Origin: CAMYMQ01 sp963730305
Lineage (GTDB): Bacteria; Pseudomonadota; Alphaproteobacteria; Bin65
NCBI GenBank assembly: GCA_963730305.1
Contig: CAVSRB010000003.1
Coordinates: 1 to 64,000 of the forward strand
DNA: 64,000 nucleotides
Direction: 5' to 3'
The position numbers and the translations under genes were made by a program. The notes beneath the pieces are model-generated. The model saw nothing but the letters and a program-made list of their open reading frames with translations. It had not been told where the DNA came from and searched no databases. Shown one piece after another: positions 16,495 through 25,255 of the stretch (position 1 is the stretch's first letter; each line of letters starts with the position of its first letter).

Positions 16495-17745
16495 ATGAAC
16501 CTATCTAGGGAACAAGAGGACGCCATCCAAGCCATGATCGCGACATTTTACGGCTTGGCAGCTGGTGCGTCCGTTGCTGAGCAGGCCCTTGAGCATATCG
16601 CAGGGCTAACCGGGAGCGACAAGGCATTCATTGGAACTTACGACTTCAATAGCAATAAGGGCCGCATCGAGGCCGCATTCAATATCGAGGAACACTACAT
16701 CCAGTCATATCAAGAGTACTACTCGCAACAGAACCCCTGGCTGCGACAGTCTCAGTATTTTCAGGCGGAAGGGCTCGTTTGGATCGGCAGCGAAATCCTG
16801 CCGCCCGAACAACTGACACAGTCCGAATTCTACGAGTTGTTCCTCTCGCCACAGGCGATCCTTCACACCCTGCACGCGGTGATTCGCGTCGACGGTGGAA
16901 TGCTCACTCATGTCGTTCTGACGCGCCGTCCGGAAGAGGACGACTTTCTGCCTGCACAAGTCGAACTCTGCCGTCTCTTCGCAAGGCACGCGAAGCACGC
17001 GATGCAAGCCCGCGAAGCCGTCTACGCGCGGAACCTGGTGCGCAGGGGATTGTCTGAGATCATGAGCCAACGAGGCATCGGCGCGGCCATCGTCGACGCG
17101 GAAGGGCGGCCGCTATATGCAAACGAAACGTGCATTGAAATCATTGAAGAACTGAACGCCTCGGGCACCATAAACCATCATGATCCGACGCCGACCGGAC
17201 GCGGGCGAGCTCAAAGGCTCGAGCTCCCGCGTGAAATTCAAAAGAGGATGGGCGAAGTCTCGGCGAAATGTCCGATCACGATCGTCTGCGAAAAGGACGA
17301 AGGCGACTACCCCATCGTCTTCCACATCCATCAAGTCGCTTTGCACGACGCCTTTTCGGCAATGAATCAAATAGCGTATGCAATCGTCGCGATGGATCCA
17401 GAGAGAGCGATCCATCTTGACGCCGAAAGCATATCCCAGGCCTATCAGTTGACGCCGTCCGAAGCTCGGGTTTCGGCCTTGATCGCAGTCGGCGAGCGCA
17501 TCGAGGCCGCCGCCGCGGTCTTGGGCATCACGCCGAGTACAGCCCGGACGCACCTAAAGCGGATCTTCGAAAAGACGCGGACCAACCGTCAGGCAGAGCT
17601 CGTCAAACTGCTGCTCGACACAGCAAGACGGCATCCCATCGAACGCCATTTTCGGAAGACGGAGAAAACGTCTCGTGATGGGGCCGTGTTCCACCTCGAC
17701 ACGAAGAAGTTGTTCGATGCGAATCGCAGAGGAAGCGCTTCCTGA
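16495..17745 (+). CDS. LuxR-type (HTH_LuxR) transcriptional regulator
   Basis: The 416-residue protein has an N-terminal region of two mixed alpha/beta segments without a recognisable receiver domain. At about residues 318-375 it has a LuxR-type helix-turn-helix: LTPSEARVSALIAVGERIEA, then AAVLGITPSTARTHLKRIFEK. A remnant of a close paralogue lies at about 40.46-40.70 kb beside the pel operon, sharing LTPSEARVSALIA exactly. It is transcribed divergently from the Fap-like operon, so it is the best candidate for the factor recognising the block at 15869-15920. No DNA-binding target is proven. Intact. Confidence 0.85.
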   Translation: MNLSREQEDAIQAMIATFYGLAAGASVAEQALEHIAGLTGSDKAFIGTYDFNSNKGRIEAAFNIEEHYIQSYQEYYSQQNPWLRQSQYFQAEGLVWIGSEILPPEQLTQSEFYELFLSPQAILHTLHAVIRVDGGMLTHVVLTRRPEEDDFLPAQVELCRLFARHAKHAMQAREAVYARNLVRRGLSEIMSQRGIGAAIVDAEGRPLYANETCIEIIEELNASGTINHHDPTPTGRGRAQRLELPREIQKRMGEVSAKCPITIVCEKDEGDYPIVFHIHQVALHDAFSAMNQIAYAIVAMDPERAIHLDAESISQAYQLTPSEARVSALIAVGERIEAAAAVLGITPSTARTHLKRIFEKTRTNRQAELVKLLLDTARRHPIERHFRKTEKTSRDGAVFHLDTKKLFDANRRGSAS

Positions 17746-18255
17746 AGCAATACATGGTCTCTCAAAGATGCAGATCCATCTCTTGAAATTGAAGACGTAC
17801 ACGCAGCGAGCGAGTGACGTTGCGCACGTGACTCACTGCGCCGCCCGCCCAAAGAGGATCGACCTTATTCAAGAGTCCTCTCGAATTCCAATCCAGCAGG
17901 GTTACCGCAAGACTTCTGGCGCTGCGTTGAGCCTCGACAGTGACGCGATTCGCGAGCAGATCAAGAAATTGTTCGGAACGAGCATACCTCACACGCTTTA
18001 GCCGTAAGACGGGACGAGCTTAATACCGAACCGAAGGGGCGAGTGCCGCGATGGCGTACCAAGCAACGATCGACGCGGTCAGGGCTACAGGCTCAAGGCC
18101 TGGGCCGGCATCTATTCGCCTTGTAGCGCATTTCACACATAAGACATTAGGAAAAGGTCTGCTTCGGTTGGCTCTTGTGTCTTCAATCAAAGACGCGACC
18201 TCCCGGCCCGGCACCAGCGCCAACGATATCGAAAGGCTGGGGACGCCGCCGTTGG
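17746..18255. other. no recognisable gene
   Basis: About 510 bases between the regulator and IS element B copy 1. Short frames exist but none has recognisable content, a good ribosome-binding site or a family motif. Confidence 0.5.
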
Positions 18256-19476
18256 TGATTAGCTCCCACTGACTGGTCCAGTTTGATTGTTAGTGGATTG
18301 TGGGCCTTTGGTCTAACGGGACGATGGCCTCCGGTGCGGGTGGTCGGTATCCGAGCGCGCTGTGCGGCCGGACAGTGTTGTAGTGCCGGCGCCATTGTTC
18401 GATCACGGTCTGGGCCTCCTTCAGCGTGTAGAAGATCTCGCCGTTGAGCAGCTCGTCCCGGAAGCGGGCGTTGAAGCTCTCGCAGTAGCCGTTTTCCCAG
18501 GGTGACCCGGGTTCGATGTAGGCGGTCTGGGCGCCGACCGCGGCGATCCAGCGTCTGGACGGCTTCGGCGACGCATTCAGGGCCGTTGTCGGACCGGATG
18601 AAGGCCGGCGGCCCGCGCAGGATGAACAGGTCGGTGAGCACGTCGATGACGTCGACCGAGCTGAGCTTCCGGCTGACCCGGATCGCCAGGCACTCCCGGG
18701 TGTACTCGTCGACCAGGTTGAGCGTCCGGAAGGCCCGGCCGTCATGGGTCCGGTCGTGAACGAAGTCGTAGGCCCAGAGTGGTTGGGATGCTCCGGCCGC
18801 AGACGGACACACGAGCCGTCGTTGAGCCAGAGACGGCCCCGCTTCGGTTGCTTCTGGGGAACCTTCAGCCCCTCGCGCTTCCACAGCCGCTCGACCCGCT
18901 TGTCGTTGACCTGCCAGCCGGCCTGGCGCAGCAGGGCGGCGATCCGGCGATAGCCGTAGCGTCCATACTGCCGCGCCAGCTCGATCATGTCGGCAACAAG
19001 CCGGTCTTCGTCTTCACGGCCCTGGGAATATGGCGTTGGGTCGAGCGGTGCTGGCCGAGCACGCGACACGCCCGGCGTTCGGAGATGCCGAGCTGGTCGC
19101 GTACCCGGTCGATGGTGTGGCGACGGCGCGAGGGGCTGATCAGTTTCCCTTGGCAGCCTCGGTCAGGATCAGCTTGTCCAGGGTCAGGTCGGACACCGCC
19201 TTGCGCAGCCGCTCGTTCTCCTTCTCGAGCTCCTTCAGCCGCTTGCAGTTGGTCGGTCTTCATGCCGCCGTACTCCTTGCGCCAGCGATAAAAACTGACC
19301 TCGCTCACGCCGACCTGGCGGATCGCGTCCGCCATCGACATCCCCTGGCCGTGCAGCACGTCAACCTGACGCAGCTTCGAGACGATCTCTTCGGGCTTGT
19401 AAGCTTCTCTTCGCCATGGTGGTCCTCCTCTGGAATCCCAAATAGCAGGGTGGACCAATTCAATGGGGGAGGATCA
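18256..19476 (-). mobile_element. IS3-type element B, copy 1
   Basis: Ends were defined by comparison with copy 2 (22182-23393). The left end runs TGATTAGCTCCCACTGAC then TGGTCCA, and the right end read inversely starts TGATCCTCCCCCATTGAATT then GGTCCA. On the minus strand it carries orfA (about 19141-19417; MAKRS..., with one extra base after the start region) and orfB (about 18290-19120; catalytic pieces LNLVDEYTRECL, AFIRSDNGPEC and SPWENGYCESFNARF) in several frames. The right end is inserted in the IS481-like transposase gene that follows. Confidence 0.82.
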
Positions 19477-20187
19477 GTTCGGCTTGGTCAGACGGTGCTC
19501 GATGCCGTGGTGCGCACAGGTGCGGTCGAAGGGATGCCCCGCGGCATGGCTGTCGGCCCGGTGCGGTTCCGCCGCAGGTCGGCGAACTGGATGCCGTTGT
19601 CGGTGAGCACGGTATGGACGCGGTAGGGGACGGCTTCGACCAGCGCGTCCAGGAAGGCCGAGGCGATCTTCGTGTTGGCGCGCTCGACGAGCTGGACAAA
19701 GTCGAACTTCGAGGTCCGGTCTATGGCGATGAAGAGGTAGAGCTTGCCCCCGGCGGTCCGCAGTTCGGCGATGTCGATGTGGAAGAAGCCGATCGGATAG
19801 CGCTTGAACTTCTTGCGGACCGGCTTGTCGCCATCGACCTCGGGCAAGCGGGAAATGCCGTGGCGCCTGAGGCAGCGGTGCAGGGAGGACCGCGTCAGAT
19901 GCGGGATCGTCGGTTGCAGGGCGTAGAGGCGGTCATCCAAACTCAGCAGGGTGTGACGGCGGAAGGCTACGACGACGGCTTCCTCTTCGATCGACAGGAC
20001 GGTCGAGTGCGGCTGCCTCGGGCCCGTCGGCCGGTCGTTCACCGAGCGGCACTTTCGCCACTTGCCGACTGTCTTCGGGTTGATCCGGTAGCGGGCCGCC
20101 AGGGTCCTCAGGCTCTCTTAACTATCTTGTATTGCTCGACAAACCGCCGCCATCATCGTGGCGCTGCCGTGTAGAACCTGTCCCATA
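19477..20187 (-). pseudogene. IS481-family transposase, truncated by IS element B
   Basis: From ATG 20187 the protein reads MGQVLHGSATMMAAVCRAIQ, then has an in-frame TAA (expected Gln) before ESLRTLAARYRINPKTVGKW, the helix-turn-helix. It continues with TVLSIEEEAVVVAFRRHTLL, the core IDIAELRTAGGKLYLFIAID (first Asp) and TVLTDNGIQF (second Asp). One more frame change gives HPFDRTCAHHGIEHRLTKPN, after which IS element B begins at once. The last third, with the catalytic Glu, is absent, and nothing matching it is found beyond the other end of IS element B. Dead by a nonsense codon, an indel and truncation. Confidence 0.85.
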
Positions 20188-20397
20188 GCGCATCCTTCCA
20201 AGCCCGCCGACAAGAATGCACCATCAAAATCTGGGATCAAACAACTAAGGCATGAACCCATAAGGCAACGGCCGCAAAGAACTATCCTCTACTCATCTAT
20301 TAACGATGCATTTGGCAGTGATTCTCCAAAACGAAGAGAATGCGACAATTAATACTATTATTAAAGTATATAACGACAACTCCTAAAATGACGGCGT
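20188..20397. other. no recognisable gene
   Basis: A short AT-richer interval between the IS481 remnant and the unknown gene ending at 20398. Nothing is recognised. Confidence 0.4.
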
Positions 20398-20802
20398 TCA
20401 GCCCATGGCACCGGCGCGCTGAAGACGATCAGCAAGCACCCTTAGCTCTAACAATACCTCGAAAACCTCGGCCGAAATCAACTCCATACGAGGCTCGCCC
20501 CCTGCTTCGAAAAGCCAATCGAACTCCACATTGGAACCAACCACATCCCCCATCGCTTTATAGGTTTCGGACAACTTTTCGACGACGTCCAGATTTGGGC
20601 TGAGCCAAGCCGCTGCCAAAGACAACGAGGCGAGAACCGCATTAACGTTCGTGGCCTGGAAATCATTGCCACCGCGGATCTGATTCATGAGATCGACGAC
20701 GACGTCGTGTGCGCTTTCGTTGTTCAGTTGTGTCTCGACGTTGGAGTTCGGCTTCGGAAATTCCACGATACCATCCGTGGACCTCTCTTCATCCTGTTGC
20801 AT
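20398..20802 (-). CDS. hypothetical protein, helical, 134 residues
   Basis: The start at 20802 is chosen because GGGAGGGA stands directly before this ATG; longer upstream frames have no such signal. The product starts MQQDEERSTDGIVEFPKPNS and is predominantly helical with many Leu and Glu (SAEVFEVLLELRVLADRLQ), without signal peptide or membrane segment. I do not recognise a family. An inverted repeat TGTCCA-N3-TGGATA 41 bases upstream resembles one upstream of the MarR-type gene at 21491-21973, so the two may share a regulator. Confidence 0.6.
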   Translation of the reverse strand: MQQDEERSTDGIVEFPKPNSNVETQLNNESAHDVVVDLMNQIRGGNDFQATNVNAVLASLSLAAAWLSPNLDVVEKLSETYKAMGDVVGSNVEFDWLFEAGGEPRMELISAEVFEVLLELRVLADRLQRAGAMG

Positions 20803-20842
20803 CTTCCCTCCCCTGTTCGAGCCGCGCGGGTCTCGCAGAACG

Positions 20843-20857
20843 TGTCCAATTTGGATA
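20843..20857. promoter_or_regulatory. candidate operator TGTCCA-N3-TGGATA
   Basis: Near-perfect 6-bp inverted repeat with a 3-base spacer, upstream of the unknown gene 20398-20802. It matches the perfect version at 22078-22092 upstream of the MarR-type regulator. It is likely to be a binding site for that regulator; this is inferred from position and symmetry. Confidence 0.5.
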
Positions 20858-20973
20858 GATAGCACGATCGCTGAAATGATTTTACAGCCTTCTTGGCCCC
20901 CACAGATGCCAGCCAAATGGGTAACAATCAACCCCAAACAATGGGGCACGCAATTCGAATACAAATATTTCAT

Positions 20974-21490
20974 AATATTACCAAATTAAATATACATATT
21001 AATATTAACGCCACAAGAACTCTCAATAATCTTCAGCTCACTTCTGCAGAATTCCTTGCGGACTGGCATTTCGACGGTTGACCGTCTAAAGGGATAAATT
21101 GAACACCTCTGGCCGGCCCATGGTTACCAGGCGCATTGCCGAAAGACGACGGCGACCACGCGTGAGGCGCCAGGACGGCGCATTGAACAAGGCTGTCCGC
21201 AGGCGCTTGCTGCAAGATGCCGGGGTTTAGCGAACCCCAGACGCAAAATGTCCTCAATCGCCGCGGCGGACCAAAGAATTGGAGACAACAAGGCACCACC
21301 TGCCGGCGAATGTCACAACCGAGTCGATGTCACACGCTGGATCCGGGTGGTTCGTAGTTTGGTCCAGACGCTGTCCGCCAGCGTCAACCGTTTGCTGCCA
21401 TTAGCGGGAAATGCCCGCTTCGGGCATAGGTCGCGGCGGTGCGGGCCTGACATTCCTCGGCAATTCCATTTAGGCATCTTCGTCGATGCG
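20974..21490. other. no recognisable gene
   Basis: Between the unknown gene and the MarR-type regulator. It holds a hairpin GGGGTT-N5-AACCCC at 21222-21238 without a clear U tract on either side. No ORF is recognised. Confidence 0.4.
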
Positions 21491-21973
21491 CTACTGCGCC
21501 TTCTGCCCTTTACGATCCTGTCTCGATCGCTGGGCCTGGTCGCCAAAATTGGAAATGAACTCTTCGATAAGAAGGTCGACCTTGTCCCACAATTCCTTCA
21601 TCTGCCGCCATCCCTTCTCCGTCAGGAACAGTTCCACGCGGCGCCCGCTCTCGCGCTTCTCGATCACACCCTCAGCATGAAGATATTCAACGAGCCGATG
21701 GGCATTGGTGCGCGGCTGGTCAATGGCTATAGCGAGCGATGAGATGTCGTAGGGGCGTCCCTCTGCCTCGCCCTGCGCAATCAGGCCTCTAGCTTGCCCC
21801 TCACCAGGCATCGATCGTTCCGTCCAAATAGTCTTTAGGATAGTCATGAACGCATCCTGATAGGCTTGACGTGATCCGGAAAGCCACCATTCTCTAATGC
21901 TATCCAAATCATCCTCTTCCGGCGTGTCGATCGCATCCTCTGCTTTATTTGGCTTTACATCCAAGGACGACAT
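21491..21973 (-). CDS. MarR-type winged-helix transcriptional regulator
   Basis: The 160-residue protein has a central winged helix: ISSLAIAIDQPRTNAHRLVE (recognition helix, about residues 77-96), then YLHAEGVIEKRESGRRVELF (wing) and LTEKGWRQMKELW. An acidic N-terminus and a basic, Gln-rich C-terminal tail flank it. MarR-type dimers bind short palindromes and respond to small ligands. The palindrome TGTCCA-N3-TGGACA 105 bases upstream suggests autoregulation. No obvious target operon is adjacent except the unknown gene at 20398. Confidence 0.75.
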   Translation of the reverse strand: MSSLDVKPNKAEDAIDTPEEDDLDSIREWWLSGSRQAYQDAFMTILKTIWTERSMPGEGQARGLIAQGEAEGRPYDISSLAIAIDQPRTNAHRLVEYLHAEGVIEKRESGRRVELFLTEKGWRQMKELWDKVDLLIEEFISNFGDQAQRSRQDRKGQKAQ

Positions 21974-22077
21974 TTCTTCGATTCTCTATTTGTCTGTTTG
22001 CCATTCAACTAACATTTGCGACGCTACCAATCAAGACTCCCTTGCTCGACAAAGGAAACCCTTCAGCCAACCATAAT

Positions 22078-22092
22078 TGTCCAAAATGGACA
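22078..22092. promoter_or_regulatory. candidate operator TGTCCA-N3-TGGACA
   Basis: Perfect 6-bp inverted repeat with spacer AAA upstream of the MarR-type gene. A near copy lies at 20843-20857. It is the probable autoregulatory site. Confidence 0.55.
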
Positions 22093-22215
22093 TGATTAGG
22101 ATGTCAGTGACCTGCTTCCAGAAAATTGGACCATCCACTGCGCGAAAATTCTCGGTTAGGCTTTGGTATCGAACCGGGGAGTGATCAGCCCCCACTGACT
22201 GGTCCAGTTTGATTG

Positions 22216-23040
22216 TTAGTGGATTGTGGGCCTGTGGTCTAACGGGACGATGGCCTCCGGTGCGGGTGGTCGATATCCGAGCGCGCTATGCGGGCGCACA
22301 GTGTTGTAGTGCCTGCGCCATTGTTCGATCACGGTCTGGGCCTCCTTAAGGGTGTAGAAGATCTCGCCATTGAGCAGCTCGTCCCTGAAGCGGGCATTGA
22401 AGCTCTCGCAGTAGCCGTTTTCCCAGGGTGACCCGGGTTCGATGTAGGCGGTCTGGGCGCCGACGGCGGCGATCCAGTTTCTGACCGCTTCGGCGACGCA
22501 TTCAGGACCGTTGTCGGACCAGATCAGGGCCGGCAGCCCGCGCAGGATGAACTGATCCGTGAGCACGTCGACCGAGCCGAGCACGCGCCCGACCCGGATC
22601 GTCAGGCACTCTCCTTATATTCGTCGACCAGGTTGAGCGTCCGGAAGGCCCGGCCATCTTGGGTCCGGTCGTTGACGAAGTCGTAGGCCCAGATTTGGTT
22701 GGGATGCTCCGGCCGCAGACGGACGCACGAGCCGTCGTTGAACCAGAGACGGCCCCGCTTCGGTTGCTTCTGGGGAACCTTCAGCCCCTCGCGCCTTCCA
22801 CAGCCGCTCGACCCGCTTGTCGTTGACCTGCCAGCCGGCGTGACGGAGCAGGGCCGCGATCCGGCGATAGCCGTAGCGACCGTACTGCCGGGCCAGCTCG
22901 ATCATGTCGGCGACCAGCCGGTCTTCGTCCTCACGACCTCTGGGCAAGTGGCGTTGCGTCGAACGGTGTTGGCCGAGCACGCGACACGCCCGGCGTTCGG
23001 AGACGCCGAGGTGGTCACGTCACCCGGTCGATGGTGTGGC
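22216..23040 (-). pseudogene. IS3-type transposase OrfB (element B), broken
   Basis: Pieces of the DDE integrase are found in at least three frames: QHRSTQRHLPRGREDEDRLV at the N-terminus, the core near LLRHAGWQVNDKRVERLWK, then the region after SDNGPECVAEAVRNWIAAVG up to LGYRPPAPEAIVPLD. Frame changes lie near 22810 and 22600. It is inactive as read. Confidence 0.75.
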
Positions 23041-23058
23041 GCCGGCGCGAGGGGCTTG

Positions 23059-23334
23059 TCAGTTTCCCCTGGCGGCCTCGGTCAGGATCAGCTTGTCCAG
23101 GGTCAGGTCCGACACCGCCTTGCGCAGCCGCTCGTTCTCCTTCTCGCGCTTCTTCAGCCGCTTGAGCTGGTCGGTCTTCATGCCGCCGTACTCACGCTGC
23201 AACCTATAAAACGAGACCTCGCTCACGCCGATCTGGCGGATCGCATCCGCCATCGACATCCCCTGGCCGTGCAGCACGTCAACCTGACGCAGCTTCGAGA
23301 CGATCTCTTCGGGCTTGTAGCTTCTCTTCGCCAT
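23059..23334 (-). CDS. IS3-type transposase OrfA (element B)
   Basis: Intact 91-residue OrfA: MAKRSYKPEEIVSKLRQVDV, the helix-turn-helix MADAIRQIGVSEVSFYRLQ, the motif EYGGMKTDQLKRLKK and a zipper-like tail ending LILTEAARGN. It partners with the broken OrfB downstream on the same strand. Confidence 0.88.
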   Translation of the reverse strand: MAKRSYKPEEIVSKLRQVDVLHGQGMSMADAIRQIGVSEVSFYRLQREYGGMKTDQLKRLKKREKENERLRKAVSDLTLDKLILTEAARGN

Positions 23335-23886
23335 GGTGGTCCTCCTCTGGATTCACAAATAGCAGGGTGGACCAATTCAGTGGGGGAGGATCAGGTCCGC
23401 TATGGCTATCGGCGGATCCACGTGCTGCTGTGTCGGAAGGGCTGGCGGGTGAACGCCAAGCGGGTCTATCGGCTTTACTGCGAAGAAGGGCTGCAGTTGC
23501 GCAACAAGGTGCCGAAACGGAAGGTCTCGGCCAAGCTGCGCGAGGATCGGTGTCCGGCCGCGGCGCCCAACGAGATCTGGGCGATGGACTTCATGGCCGA
23601 TCAGCTATTCGACGGCCGGCGGCTCCGGATCCTGACCATCGTGGACGCCTTCTCCCGACTGTCGCCGGCGATCGACGTGCCCCAAAGCTACCGCGGCGCC
23701 GACGTGGTCGATACCCTGGAGCGGGTCACGAAGGTCTACGGCATGCCCAAGACGATACGGGTCGACAATGGCCCAGAGTACGTCAGTCGGGACCTCGACC
23801 TGTGGGCTTACATGAACGGCGTGACCTTGGACTTCTCAAGGCCTGGCAAGCCCACCGACAACGCGTTCGTCGAGTCGTTCAACAGC

Positions 23887-23910
23887 CTGCCCCGGACTTG
23901 ATCCGGGGGC
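23887..23910. repeat. 24-bp palindromic insert inside a transposase gene
   Basis: The core CCCCGGACTTGATCCGGGG (23890-23908) is an imperfect palindrome of the kind scattered between genes in many alphaproteobacteria. Removal of exactly these 24 bases restores the conserved FNSKFRAECLN of IS407-type OrfB, so it is a clean insertion of eight codons. Confidence 0.7.
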
Positions 23911-24055
23911 AAGTTCAGGGCCGAGTGCCTGAATACCTCTTGGTTCCTGAGCCTGGAGGATGCACGATCAAAATGCGAGGCGTGGCGGCAGGACTACAAC
24001 GAGGTCCGGCCGCACAGCGCGATCGGCCACAAAGCCCCGATCGAGCTGGCCCGCG

Positions 24056-24083
24056 CCTCAGGGCAGGCATGCCTGCCCTGAGG
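24056..24083. repeat. 28-bp perfect palindrome
   Basis: CCTCAGGGCAGGCA is followed directly by its complement, giving a 28-base perfect dyad with no spacer at the end of the IS407-like orfB. It supplies the final codons (SGQACLP) and the stop. It could act as an IS-internal terminator or a cruciform. No U tract follows. Confidence 0.7.
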
Positions 24084-24137
24084 CAACGCAGCCGGGATTT
24101 TAGCGCAGCCGGCGGTCCAACGTTGGGGGCAAGTCCA

Positions 24138-24188
24138 TGTCAGCGCAGCTCTAACTTAGACTTCGGTATCGTTCGTGGGAGCGGGTCA
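24138..24188. mobile_element. IS terminal sequence shared with element A
   Basis: Read inversely, these 51 bases match the orfB-side end of element A (TGACCCGC, then ACGAACGATACCGAAG, then GCGCTGACA). Homology stops at the TGACA, and the interior is different. It is therefore the right end of the IS407-like element and shows that this element and element A share a terminal region although their transposases differ. Confidence 0.65.
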
Positions 24189-24195
24189 AAACCTT

Positions 24196-24753
24196 TCAAA
24201 GGGTCACCCTGTCATCCAGCCTGTTCCCCGATAACGTCGTCATTGCTCTAATGTCAAAGAACTCTCTTTCATCCAGATCAAAGCCCATTCTATCGGCGAA
24301 CATACTCGTTAGTATCGTAGGGCCCGCAGAATACCACGTTGTATAAATGTCGAGGCGGCTATCCAGAAATCCAAGCAATAATCGGGCTTCATCCTCGAAG
24401 TCGGCCGCAATCGTTCGAAACAGGCTGGACAACAGCCTTTTCTTTTGAGCATAGCATATACTTGATCTGGAAATGCTGATAACCGCCAAGGATACGGAAA
24501 ATAGAAATATTTCCGCTTGCGTATCATCATCGACCGGGCGACCATATTTTAACAGTATCTTTCGAAGATCCAGGAATGTCACGAATATTTCTGTCTTTAT
24601 TTTCTTAGCTATAGCCTCCCTTTCCAATTTCTTTTGAATGGCAATAAGGGAGTCGAACGACGGCAACCGCAGTGGCCAACGGCGTCGGTTGAGCTTCAAG
24701 AGCCATGACGCCCATTTGCTCAAGGCCTTTGTCACATGGTCTTTGCCTGCCAA
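24196..24753 (-). CDS. hypothetical protein, 185 residues
   Basis: The longest frame starts at a TTG (24753) without a convincing ribosome-binding site, so the true start may be internal. The protein is basic at the N-terminus and then mostly helical, with hydrophobic stretches (IFLFSVSLAVISISRSSICY) that could be one membrane segment. I recognise no family. Base composition is lower in GC than the core genes. It lies between IS remnants, so transfer or decay is possible. Confidence 0.4.
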   Translation of the reverse strand: MAGKDHVTKALSKWASWLLKLNRRRWPLRLPSFDSLIAIQKKLEREAIAKKIKTEIFVTFLDLRKILLKYGRPVDDDTQAEIFLFSVSLAVISISRSSICYAQKKRLLSSLFRTIAADFEDEARLLLGFLDSRLDIYTTWYSAGPTILTSMFADRMGFDLDEREFFDIRAMTTLSGNRLDDRVTL

Positions 24754-25235
24754 GGCTCTAAATCATTGTAAACTCGGGCAATGCCGCCCATCGCACGCGT
24801 TTCGACGCCAATTCCATCTATTCCGGCTCGGTTGTCGGGCATCCGATGCGAGAGGGCATTATCGCTTTCCGGTCGTATCGGTGCAGAGGCTCGTCGGCCG
24901 TCCACAAGAGCCTCTGCGTACTCCCCTATATGATTTTCCACGCGCGATGCCGTCCCGCATATAGATCATGCCTGGCCTTTAGGGGGGCGTCGCGAGGGCA
25001 TTGTCATCGATGAACGCCCCCTGCTTGCCAAGGTGATTGTGAGCGATGGCGGTCTAGGTTTGCAATCATCTATCCGGCCTCTGAGTGCGGCTTTGTCGTC
25101 CGCGGGCCCTGATGGGATCCAAGGGCCGACGCCCCTATCACGTTATCGAGCTTTGAGCTCGGACAGTGCCTCGGGTTGAGCCGGTCCCGGTCACCCTGTT
25201 TCGCCATCACATCATCATCACCTTTGCAATCCTTG
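24754..25235. other. no recognisable gene
   Basis: About 480 bases between the unknown gene and the IS110-like transposase. No ORF, RNA or repeat is recognised. Confidence 0.4.
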
Positions 25236-25255
25236 TCAGGCCCGACCGGGGGTGC

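Larger units (their letters stand above)
22182..23393 (-). mobile_element. IS3-type element B, copy 2
   Basis: The left end is TGATCAGCCCCCACTGAC followed by TGGTCCA; the right end read inversely is TGATCCTCCCCCACTGAATT followed by GGTCCA. It contains an intact orfA (23059-23334) and a broken orfB (about 22216-23040), which shows LGYRPPAPEAIVPLD at its C-terminus. The element is inserted within another IS: the sequence directly right of 23393 is the middle of an IS407-like OrfB. No target duplication is visible. Confidence 0.82.
23394..24083 (+). pseudogene. IS407-like transposase OrfB, N-truncated, with palindrome insert
   Basis: The plus-strand frame enters at VRYGYRRIHVLLCRKGW and runs through the catalytic core (IWAMDFMADQLF, TIRVDNGPEYVSRDL, PTDNAFVESFNS). 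Here 24 bases (23887-23910) with a palindromic core are inserted in phase and bring a TGA at 23899-23901. After the insert the protein resumes exactly as expected: KFRAECLNTSWFLSLEDARS, then YNEVRPHSAIGHKAP. The N-terminus was removed by IS element B copy 2. The protein is therefore dead for two independent reasons. Confidence 0.85.

Noticed and set aside
23887..24083. CRISPR-like or riboswitch interpretation of the palindromes
   Set aside because: Only single palindromes without regularly spaced copies; they fit mobile palindromic units or an IS end.
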